64,000 bases of DNA from Triglochin maritima (Eukaryota > Streptophyta > Magnoliopsida > Alismatales > Juncaginaceae), in assembly GCA_963682175.1 (NCBI GenBank), contig OY821771.1, forward strand, positions 14,135,001-14,199,000, in the 5' to 3' direction. Both the position numbers and the translations under genes were made by a program. This document shows, in pieces, positions 10,813 to 20,538 of this stretch. Numbering within the stretch: position 1 is the first letter of the stretch; each line of letters starts with the position of its first letter. The notes beneath the pieces are model-generated. The model did no database searches. It had not been told where the DNA came from and saw only the letters and a list, made by a program, of their open reading frames with translations.

Positions 10813-10873
10813 AAGGGCAATTTGGTAATTTCAAGGGGCGATTTAAGTAGTTTTGGGGCGACGTTTAGTAGTT
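10813..10873 (-). repeat. Right 61-bp terminal inverted repeat of the MULE
   Basis: Inverted partner of 4395-4455. It also contains the GGGGCGATTTAAGT block. Confidence 0.85.
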
Positions 10874-11123
10874 TGGAGGTGGGTTTTCAGGTGAGGGCAA
10901 CCTCATTTTACCATATTTGAGATGCTTGCATTTTTTTTCTTGCAGAAACCCCAATTAACTTAATACATAAAATTGCATTTTTCTTGAACAATTAAATTTG
11001 ATAAATTTGATAGATAAATAATGCACTTTGTTGCTGGAATTTTTCTTTTCGAACGCAAAATTACTTTGGTGTATTTAAATGAGGTTGTCCTCACTGAAAA
11101 AATACGTAAAACATTTAAGAAAC
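10874..11123. other. Intron remainder between the MULE and the hAT-like MITE
   Basis: AT-rich sequence with no gene. It is intron sequence of the BTB pseudogene lying between two insertions. Confidence 0.5.
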
Positions 11124-11131
11124 ATCAAACC

Positions 11132-11604
11132 CAGTGTTATGAAAACCAGACCGGACCGACCGGTCCGACCGGTTCAACCGTGAACCGGAGGCCTGTCCGG
11201 TCCGGTTCACACCCTAAAACCGCATTTCATGTTGAACCGGCCTGAACCGGCGGTTCGACCGGTTGAACCAGTTCGACTGTCCGGTTCAGGCCGGTTCAAC
11301 TCCGGTTCAAGCCCAAATTTTGTATTTTTTATATATTTAATTCACATGTGTTGATGAATACCAACTAAAAGGTCGTTGATTCAAGGATTTTTATCTGGAT
11401 ACTTTTATATATATATATATATAAGTACCATCATGAACTCTTTTTATGTATCTAAGCTTCTTATCCGGATACTTATATGTATATATATTATATTTAATAA
11501 TTTATGACGTCACCGGTTCAACTGGTTCGACCCCGGTTGAACCTCTGAACCTTTGAACCTTTGAGAATTCCGGTTCGATGTCCGGTTCGGTTCTGAAAAC
11601 CATG
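11132..11604. mobile_element. 473-bp hAT-like MITE rich in CCGGTTC, with 8-bp target duplication
   Basis: A perfect 8-bp duplication ATCAAACC flanks it (11124-11131 and 11605-11612). The ends are imperfect inverted repeats: CAGTGTTATGAAAACC at the left against CATGGTTTTCAGAACC read inward from the right. Both edges continue into CCGG-rich tracts. A TA microsatellite (about 11405-11424) lies inside. There is no coding capacity. The insertion is only a few bases downstream of the exon 7 donor of the BTB pseudogene. Confidence 0.75.
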
Positions 11605-11619
11605 ATCAAACCACATCAC

Positions 11620-14168
11620 CTTTGACGAAACAGGATTCACCCATTGGTGCTCTCCATACGATGTGCCGGCAAAGTACGTAACTCCATTACTATCCCCATC
11701 ACACAAGTAGCAGAGTTCTTTAAAACTAGACCTTCTATGCTGAAGTCTTGTACTAGAACCACACATTATGCATATTCGTTAGAAACTCTTTAAAAAACAA
11801 ATGCCATTTTGAATATTCCACAACATGAAACATCAAGATGTTCTCACTTTTGATCACCCTTGGCACTTATCGTTCCACAATTCAAATAAGTATTGGCTTC
11901 AACAATCTGCCACCTTAGCAACATCAGATAAAGGCATGAAATACGGTAACTCTTATGACATAAGGGAATGTATTGGCTCAACACTCACAAGTTCTTTGAA
12001 GGTAGGGATTTTGCTGTAAAGTCGTGTTTCATCAGCTGCAATGGGGAGACCATAAATTATATTGTAACGTTCACAAAACACAAAGAGCACGCAACTTCAA
12101 CCAATACCTTCTCAACCCGTGCTCGAGGCATTAAAGGAAAACGAACACAAGGGAGGAAGTTCTCGAGTGCCAACAACCTGTCGTTAAATAAGAGTTCAGG
12201 TGTTGAAGACTCTAAGAACTCGTCAATTGTTTCCCAACTACACACTTCATCGCCCTGTGTGCACCAAACTAGAATAGCATTGAGAACCTTTTCCTCAGAT
12301 GTCACGGTAAGGCCGGGATGCTGCAAAACCAATCACCTGCTTAACTAAATGTTCACCTAATTATCAGCAACCAAGTCTACATCATTGGAGCAGGGATTAT
12401 GTCCCTATCAAAGTTTATCCTGGCAAAGATCATAAAAAAATCTTCAAAAAATCTGTTATTATTAGATAATTCAAAATACCCATGGTACAATTTCGTAAGT
12501 GATTTGTTCAAATAAAGAGATTGAAGTTACCTCAAGAATATTTTTGAAGGTCTCCTCTTCTAACAACTCGAATTCAACAGTTGAAGTTGTGCAGTAGTCA
12601 AAATGCTTCGAAAAGTAAGCACCTCTGTCAGAAGATCCATGAGGGACTTGCAGCATTCACGGTGAAGCAATGCAACCCCAAACTGGTCCGCGAGAAAAAG
12701 AAGGGGGATCAACAAGTTATGCATCTCTTCTGTGCCTTTACCCACAAGCTCCCCACTGTACATAAATTCAAGCATAGAGTGAAAAGCGTCAACATTGACA
12801 TCCCTTAAGACAATCTCCGATGAATTGCTTTCGACCATTCCATTCGTAAACATCTGTATACACATACAATACAATGTTATTTTTATAAAGGAATAGGTAA
12901 TGGAATGCAATGTTTCGCCAGCAGAGCTAACCTTAGCAAATGGCGCACTCCATGAAGTAAGAATGATTTTGTGCGCTCGAGCCACAAGACCATTATCACC
13001 AATGAAAATGCTAACATCACTGTGGGAAGCAAGCGCAAACAAACTTTGAAGCTTTTGATGATTCATCGGGAGTGCCCTAGGAAAAATACCCTGACCTAGG
13101 GCATGAGAGTCAACATATGATATTTCGATTTTCTTTTTAGAATCTTGAAGCTTCTTGTTAGTTTTCAAGTGGCTAATTATTCCTTCGCACTCTTTCGTCA
13201 GTGAAAGAACCTGGAACTGACCACTCAAAGCATGCAAATATTCGATCTGTGACTCTATGATCTGGTTTGGAAAAGAAGTTAGCATGCAACACAAAAGGTC
13301 GAGAACCACCATAAAAGCCAAACTTAGAACATTAAATACAAATATTTAACAAGTAATAAAGCCAAGCTCGAAAATAATACCTTCGTCCTGCCAGTGTAGA
13401 TATACTCTAGAAAAGCATGGAGAACTGGGTACATGATCAAAGGAATACTAATAACATCATTTTTTGAGGAGCTGAAATCAAAATTTCCTGAAACATCCAG
13501 GATGATTCGGTGTGCAGGAATCCTTTTACCATCATCTACAACAAAGGTCACGTCGGCTAGATCCCAGCTCTCTAGGAAGCTAGCAAGTTCCCATTCTTCA
13601 AAGCCATCAATTCCATCATCACAATCCCGATTCTCAGCATTCTCGGCTTCGTCTTTATTGAAGTCGATGTGATACTGAAGGGAACCGTAATATTGCGCCA
13701 ATGGCAAAACATTAATGTTTCTGTAGCCCACGTGCTTGTCCCAACTGCTTAGACCTACGTACTGGACATTACAATTTGGCATTGAATCCAACCACTGGAA
13801 CACAAGATCTTGGAATGGGAGCTTCCCCTTGCCAACACTAATCAACCCGTCGTACACGACAATCCAGTAGCTCTGAAATGCTGAAGAACTGCACAGGCCA
13901 ACTCCGGCAACATCAACGACGGTCTTTCCATTCACTTCTATTTTCAGGCGACGGTTCCTATGACTGCCAGGACAACAGTGTAGTTGGGAGAATTGTCCAT
14001 CCTGTAGTGGTAGTGCGGAGTGCCAACTTGTTCCCTGAACACTAATGTGACATCGTTGTGTGCAGAAGCTTCAAAAGACACACAACCTCGTCCGGCCTCT
14101 TTGAATCTTAGCTCCTTGTGCCATGCACACTTGAAAGGATCAACTGTTAAGTACTTCTTTTCACCCAT
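11620..14168 (-). pseudogene. BTB/POZ (At2g30600-like) pseudogene, 5' exons 1-7
   Basis: Exons on the minus strand: 13381-14168, 12932-13261, 12531-12853, 12108-12320, 11989-12035, 11848-11906 and 11620-11752; the remaining four are at 2969-4334. Exon 1 starts MGEKKYLTVDPFKCAWHKEL and includes the first BTB domain (LADVTFVVDDGKRIPAHRII). Exons 2 and 3 carry a second BTB domain (HSDVSIFIGDNGLVARAHKI and MFTNGMVESNSSEIVLRDVN), and exon 4 is BACK-like. Family members are thought to act as adaptors, possibly for Cullin-3 ligases. Breaks I see: one base missing near 13968; a deletion of roughly 25 codons with a frame change near 12620 in exon 3; and one base missing at the start of exon 5. The splice sites are well preserved, so loss of function looks fairly recent. 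The alternative, several sequencing errors, is unlikely together with a MITE in exon 9. Confidence 0.88.
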
Positions 14169-15046
14169 ACTTCCTACATTGGCAAAATGGACAAATCAGC
14201 AAAATGAACAACTAAGAGTTTAGCAATGAAGAGAAAAATCAGCTGATAAACAAAAATGCATAATGGGAAAAAAGGATACCAACCAAATAAGATGGTAGAA
14301 TAAAGAAATAGAAACCTCATGGCCAACAAAACAGATACAAATAAGCACAACAGACAACTCCAAGTTTGGAAATCAAGCGAATAATTAGTTAATGCACAAC
14401 AAAGTGTAATGAAAATGAATAAGACTACGTACCCACAAGATCACTAAATTAACAAGAAAGTAATCAGCACAGTTTCAATTAAAAAGGCACCCAAATCAGC
14501 ATAACAGACAAGTATGAGTTCGGCAATCAAGTAAAAAATTGGTTGACTGATAGCAATGCACAAGGAAACATAAGAGACCGAAGAACAAATAAGATGACTA
14601 AATTAGCAACCAGGAACTAGAGACACTATTGCTTAGGGAAAAAAGCACAAAGCAGCATAACAAACAGCTAAGACATTGTAAATCCAGCAAAAAAAATGCT
14701 CAAATAATAACTCATAATGAAAATAAAGACCACATGCTAAACAATATGATTAAGCTAACAAAGCAGCATTAAAGGCGAATCGGCATAATGAAGAACTACA
14801 TGTTCGGAGATCAATCCAAAAATTGTTTAATCTACAACCATGCATGAATGCAAAACGATACATACCAAACAAGACAACCAAATCAGCAATATAAGCATTA
14901 CACAGTTAGAACAAACCTGAAACATGAAGACTTCAGAACTCAAGTATTTATATCAAGAACCTGAGATATTAAAGATTCCGGATAATCACAGAACAACACA
15001 GCTTTTTATTTCATATTTTAAAGTATAATCAAGAGTTGGGTGCAAA
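14169..15046. other. Upstream region of the BTB pseudogene
   Basis: No open frame of note. The stretch is A-rich, with recurring words such as AACAAATAAGATG and AATCAGCATAACA. It probably held the promoter and 5' UTR, perhaps with a leader intron, but I cannot place a start site. Confidence 0.4.
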
Positions 15047-15051
15047 TTGAT

Positions 15052-16871
15052 TGTAACGTCCCGAAACAGCGGAAGAAAATTTTCAAATTTAAAACATAAA
15101 CATACGACCGTCAACGGTCAACAAGGGCACGTTACTGGAAAAGTCAACAGAATATATATATAAAATATCTCCACGTGGAAGTCATAATACAGAGTGTCAA
15201 AAGAGTGATCACGTGTCTAATACATAACTACAGTAATCACTACCTCTACAAAAAGATAAAGAGACAGGACCCGATCCCGGAGGCACTCCCCTCGGTGACC
15301 ACCAACCTAAGACTGTCTGCTCCCTGAAAATGAAACATAAAATCTGCCTGAGTTCCCGAAAGGAACCCCGTATGCCAACATCTCCTATCATATACAGAAA
15401 TACAGATGAAAATGTCAATAATGCTCATGCAATGCAATCCGCCTCGGGCCCAATGAATGCCCAACCGTCACCACGGTCCATCTCCCAGCCGGACACAGGC
15501 ATGGAAGGCATCCCCCCTGCCACACAGGCCCACACGAGGGGGTCGCCGCTCTCCTCCACAGGGAAAGTGCATCCCCTTCCCCCACCAGGGAAGAAGGCGT
15601 CTCTCGGCCGCACAGGCACAAGTGACCTCGCTCTCCGACACACGGAAAGTGCAACCCCTTCCCCCACCAGGGAAGGAGGCATCTACCACCCACACAGGCA
15701 TGGAAGGCATCCCTCTCTGCCGCACATGCATCCACGAGGGGTCCAACAGAAATACGCTCTCGTCGTAGGTGAAATCCGTAGCTCCGAGGTCCGGTGATCG
15801 ACCGTGGGCTCGACAGCCGGTAGTCGCCTCTGCTCGACGTCACGCATGTGGATAAATCCACGAAGGAATTATATTGGACCCACCAGTCGAACAAGGTCAA
15901 ATCTAGCGGTCGACCGTTTGGAAGGTCTACGCTATACGTTTTATATACATATATATCCTGTCGGTCGAACCAGGGTTCGTTCAACCGATAAGGAAAACTG
16001 CATGAATCCTGCCCACTGCATTCGGTCAACCGGATCAACAGGCACTTCACTACAGGAAAACTGCACGCGGTCGGTCGACCGGAACCAGAGTGGTCGACCG
16101 TTTAGATGGTCAACGCTCTTGACCGACTTTGCGCAGTTCGGTCGACCGAGACACACACTCGGTCGGCCGAAGGTCTGTCTATCCTATCTACTGGGATCGG
16201 TCGACCGGACTAATATAACCCCTATAAAATATTCCCGCTAAAATTTGGCATAAACGGTCGACCGTCACACAGACGTCGTTCGACCGTTTTCGGGCAGCAA
16301 GTTATTTTTATAAAATATCGGTCGACCGAACCTCACACGGTCGACCGAAACACTACAATATCGCCACTGAACAGGCATCATTTAGACGATGTTCGGTCGA
16401 CCGAGACACACAACGGTCGACCGAACCAGTCGTCTTCAACCTTGGTTCAGTGGGTTACACCGGGGAAAACGGCACCAACGCCGCCCCCTACACTCCCACA
16501 CCTCTTGGGGAGTTACTATGAAGACTTGGCATACCTTTCACCGCGAAGAAGACGTGTGCGGCGAGCTCCTCCTCCTTCGGCGTCGCTTCTAGCTTCGTCT
16601 CCCTCTTTCCTCCGTTCTCGTCGCTCCTCCTTCGCTTGCGCCTTCACCACGTCGCCGGAGCTCCTCTCCTTCCTCCTCTGGTCGCCGGGATGCAAGAAGA
16701 ATGGGTGAGTTTGAGTGGAAACGAAATGGAGGAGAGAAAAGGGGAGAAAGGCTTGAGTTTTGGTTTTTATAAACAAACCCTACACCTACCCATACTCCTC
16801 ACCATACCTCCACCCATACATCATACATCCACCCCATACCTTCTCTCTCTCTCTCACTTCACGTCTTTACA
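15052..16871 (-). mobile_element. Solo LTR F1 (1820 bp), minus orientation
   Basis: It runs from TGTAACGTCCCGAAAC to ...CGTCTTTACA and is flanked by a perfect TTGAT duplication (15047-15051 and 16872-16876). The edge TGTAACrTCCCGAAACAGCGG is shared with the copy at 49499. On the minus strand it would end ...GACGTTACA, as plant gypsy-type LTRs often do. A degenerate tandem repeat lies at about 15497-15720 and a cluster of CGGTCGACCG palindromes at about 15797-16425. There is no internal region, so it is a recombined solo copy. Open frames inside it are not genes. Confidence 0.75.
15797..16425. repeat. Cluster of CGGTCGACCG palindromes in LTR F1
   Basis: I count about nine exact CGGTCGACCG decamers and several near-copies at irregular spacing. 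Similar clusters lie in LTR F2 (about 50670-51165) and in the copia LTR at 56485-56940. Confidence 0.8.
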
Positions 16872-16876
16872 TTGAT

Positions 16877-18045
16877 ACCATCAATGAAAGGGATAGAACT
16901 CAAACACAGTGCTTTTATACTACACAGTTAGCAAGAGGAAGAATCTAGAGAAAAAATACAGAAGGAATGAATGGTCAAGATAAATCATACAATTATGAAG
17001 GTAAAGAATCACTATCATGTAAACTGAGGATCAAGATTTTAACAACTTTCCAAACCCTAACTCTGTGAACAACTTGGCCACAAACTTTAAGCCAGAAAAG
17101 GACATGCACAAACAGAGCAAAAATCTTGAAAGAGGAGGAATCCCCACCTCAAAAAATCAAATTTCCCCATATATTCTCGTGACCCCACAAACCAGAACCT
17201 GTGATTGACCCGAAAAATCAAAATGGAGGAAAACCACAAACTCTTTTATTTTATTTTAAAAAAGCATCTTTTGACGAAATTGAATCTGGAATCTCTGATT
17301 TGAAGCTACAAGAATGGATTCTGAGGAATACCCATTTCAGATCTTCACGAATTAAGTCTATAAAAACCTTCCTTTTTCGAGTCAAAAGCTGATAAAGTGG
17401 TAAAACAACATTTCTAGTGAGAAGCAGCGAAATTTGAGAAACCGTGACTTACCAAAGAACCTAATGGACCTGATAGTACGACTCCGGTTGTTTGATCTTC
17501 GTTTCGAATCTGGATTCTGGACTATCCTTTGATCTATCGTTTAGTAGTTGTTTGTCTTCCGTGCATTTTTTTTTATGATAGGGAAAACCGCCGTTTCCGT
17601 GATATCAATGGTGAAAACTTTCAACTATACCCTCCACCTTTTAAGATATCTTACATCATTGACTATGTACATATGTATTTTTTTTCTGAAAAACAGGAAA
17701 AAAAGAAAAATATGAGGAGAGGAAGTATTCCACGAAGTATAATAAACAGAAACGGTAGCTCAATCACCGTTTATCGGTTTATGCATAAAAAAACGTTGTC
17801 AATTCTCAATACCCAGTTTATTGATTTATTAGGATGCGCTTTGTATGTAGGTACTAGGACGTGAAAAATTAGCCTTACAATCACTCCCTGTGAAAATTTA
17901 TCTTACCATACCAAACATGAGTAAAAGGAGGTATTCCTTTAATAATTATCCCCATATTTAGTGCTCCTTTAATAGTTCCCCTAATAGTTTTTGAGCATCA
18001 AAATTCATAGTAGCAGATCACATGCAATATTCGGGATGGTTAGTG
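16877..18045. other. AT-rich intergenic stretch
   Basis: No gene or delimited repeat is visible. Short open frames (17201-17392, 17529-17864) show no recognisable motif. Confidence 0.4.
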
Positions 18046-18639
18046 CCGTAATTTTTAAATTTAATAAAAATTAAATTCGGAAATAAAAAAAAGGAAAAAA
18101 ATCGAAATCTAATCTCATCGCGGGTGTGAACCGCGATCCGTGCCACGGATCGGGCTTTAAAACCACATTCTGTGCCACGATTCTTCCCATTCCATTACTT
18201 CTCCTCTCTTCTTCTCTCCTAGCTTCATCTCCCGTTAGATCATCACATCTATCTTTTTTTTAACATAATTATCATCTGTTTTAACGTTGACCGTTATTCC
18301 GAATACATAACCCACAGAATTCATCGGACTTCTTATTTTGGGATCCAGGTTAATTTTTGCACATTATTTATTATGTTTTACTTAAGAATGATTAAAATTA
18401 AGATTTATTTCCAACGTTAAAAAGATAATATTCGGAATAAAAAAATTATTTAATATTAAATTTAATTTTAAATATTAGTTGAATTTATGTTTTCGTTTAT
18501 AATTATAATTAAAATAGTTTTTTATATATTTCATCATTTGTATAACATGCATTTTGTCACGAAACCTGTTATTTCCATTTTGTTTACATTGTTAAAATTA
18601 ATTTTGTTTTTGTTTTCGTGAATAGTTCTTTTGTCAAAA

Positions 18640-19780
18640 TGACAAATTTTAGTAGAAGTTGCTCTGTACAAAACGAACGTGAGTATAATGATGCAGTGAA
18701 CGGAGTCTATTTCCCCACTCCTCGGAATAGTGAATTGCATGTTCAGAGTCAATGTCATTTGTGCAAACGTAAGTACCAACAAAAATCATATTGTGTTAAT
18801 TTGTCTAAATATTTAAATTACATATTTTTAGTTGGTGTATTTTCACAAAATATTTTAATATATTATAGCCGGAGGCTGTTTTGGAATGTCGTGCACATCG
18901 TCCAGTCATTTCTTTTCACGACAGTTGTAGTGAGGCACTCAAAAATTTGGGACTATATCAACTTGCTCAGATAAGACACACAAGGACATACCACAGATTG
19001 ATTACTGCACTTGTAGAGCATTGACGTCCCGAGACTCACATTTTCCACTTGTCGATTGGGGGGGGGTTGGACTGACATTAAAGGATGTGAGCTGCTTGTG
19101 GGGTCTACCTATCACTAGTCTTCCAATAATCGGGCACAGTGATCAAGATAGTCGAGAACTAATTAAAAACGCTTTTGGGATTGATGTCAATGCCGACATG
19201 ATGAGAAAAGGTAAGCGCACGGTGAGAGCAGATGAGCATCAAATTGTCAAAGAGTCATGATTCAGCATCAGTTTGCAATGGTTGCGGGTCAATTACAGGG
19301 ATTTGGATAAGCCGATAGTTTACAATTGGGGTGCGGCCGTTCTTTCATGTTTATATCGCAACTTGTTTATTTCATGTCAAACTGGTAATAAGGACATTGG
19401 CGGGCCATTATTACTCCTTCAACACTGGTCTTGGACTCGGTTTCTTGTAGCCCGGCCGAGACACGTGGGTCTCGCTGGGTGTCTAGGTGGAGAAGACCCA
19501 GAATCCCGACCTCCATTTGCTATCAAATGACAATACACAGACTTATGAGGTTAGTATCGCACATAATTGTCTCACGCATTACAGAAATTAGTTTGAATGT
19601 ATGTTGGATGAGCATGTAAATTGGCAGTCGTATCATCCATATATGACATTGCTTCCTGACCGGGTAATTACTGATGTTGCATATTGGCTTGTGAGAGTGC
19701 CCTTGATTCATTTCTGGATGATATCATGACACTATCCGTAAAAACTATGAGACAGTTTGGACTTTTTAGACGATGTCACC
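18640..19780 (+). pseudogene. Plant mobile domain pseudogene in the second MULE
   Basis: A first exon ends near 18769 at a GTAAGT donor. A second begins near 18870 with PEAVLECRAHRPVISFHDSC and continues to LITALVEH, where the conserved tryptophan codon before RPETH is TGA. A G-run near 19060 shifts the frame into GLTLKDVSCLWGLPITSLPI. Further blocks are NAFGIDVNADMMRKGKRTV, YNWGAAVLSCLYRNLF, GGPLLLLQHWSWTRFLVARP and the RVITDVAYWLVRVPLIHFW and MRQFGLF blocks near the end. Their order and content match the mobile domain. It is a different lineage from the intact copy at 4539-7228. The nonsense and frame changes make it non-functional. Confidence 0.75.
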
Positions 19781-20124
19781 GTTAGAGCCTCACCAGTCAC
19801 CACAGGATTCAACTTAACATATATCTCTACCATCCCCATTTTCGAATAAGCTGTTTCGTAGGCTATTCTCCAGGAATTCTCATCATATACGGACATCACA
19901 TTAAAAAATAAGAAACATGTCGGTGCAATGTTGACACGACATTGAATATCAATCGAGTACCGAGATTCTTCGACATGTAGACCTTGATAAATCCAACTCT
20001 TAATTTCTTCTAATGTTACATTGTCGCTCGCAGAAAGTGTAAGTCTTGGACCTATCGTGTACTTTACACCAAAGCTTGCATTTTGAGTTATATCATCGCC
20101 AAAGTACACACTTATCGCAATCAT
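19732..20124 (-). pseudogene. N-terminal fragment of a MULE transposase
   Basis: The open frame starts MIAISVYFGDDITQNASFGV and runs 130 residues to a stop. It resembles the N-terminal, PB1-like region that precedes the zinc-finger and DDE domains in many MULE transposases. No DDE domain follows. It converges on the mobile-domain pseudogene and slightly overlaps its end. Function is lost. The call rests on resemblance seen by eye. Confidence 0.5.
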
Positions 20125-20538
20125 TTCCGTTAATCTACAATGTAGTATTTTTTCCTCAGTTGTATACTACAATTACTTGAAGTTTTAACATAATTACTAA
20201 TTATTAATCAGTGATAATACAAATTAAGAAGGAAAAAATTACCTCAAATATCACCAACTAAGCCCCCACATATCAGAAAATTTGATGTCACCGGGCAAAA
20301 TATTAGTAAATCAGCTAAATTTGAGGACTGTGCAGGGTGGAATGAGCGAGGAATATGGAATGAAAGAGAAACGGAGTGGGGGGGGGGGGGATTTTATGGC
20401 CGTCGAATTTCACGGATCGCGGGTGTGAACTTCACGGATCGCGGTTCACACCCGTGATCGGATTAGATTTAGAATTTTTTCCTATTTTTTTAATTTCGGA
20501 TTTAATTTTTATTAAATTTAAAAATTACGGGGTGAGTG

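Larger units (their letters stand above)
4395..10873. mobile_element. Mutator-like element with a mobile-domain gene and a transposase-OTU gene
   Basis: The element is bounded by 61-bp terminal inverted repeats (4395-4455 and 10813-10873) that differ at three positions. It carries two convergent genes: a plant mobile domain gene on the plus strand and a FAR1/MuDR-type transposase with a C-terminal OTU domain on the minus strand. Each gene starts about 85-95 nt inside its terminal repeat, just after a TATA-like box (4471-4477 and 10771-10778). Both first introns carry a GC-rich palindrome array. The element sits in the intron between exons 7 and 8 of the BTB pseudogene. I found no 9-11-bp target duplication, so the outer ends may have changed after insertion. 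Both genes read open, so the copy may be young or still competent. Confidence 0.85.
18046..20530. mobile_element. Second, decayed MULE with long inverted ends and a mobile-domain pseudogene
   Basis: The ends are inverted repeats of roughly 100 bp: CCGTAATTTTTAAATTTAAT at 18046 and its complement ending at 20530, followed inward by matching AT-rich and CGCGGGTGTGAACCGCGATC blocks. A possible 8-bp target duplication is GGTTAGTG/GGTGAGTG (18038-18045 and 20531-20538, one mismatch). Inside are a broken plant mobile domain gene on the plus strand and the N-terminus of a MULE transposase on the minus strand, convergent as in the MULE at 4395-10873. The catalytic part of the transposase is missing, so this copy is non-autonomous. 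Confidence 0.7.

Noticed and set aside
15330..16241. Several overlapping open frames on both strands
   Set aside because: Low-complexity translation of GC-rich repeats and CGGTCGACCG palindromes inside solo LTR F1; no domain.
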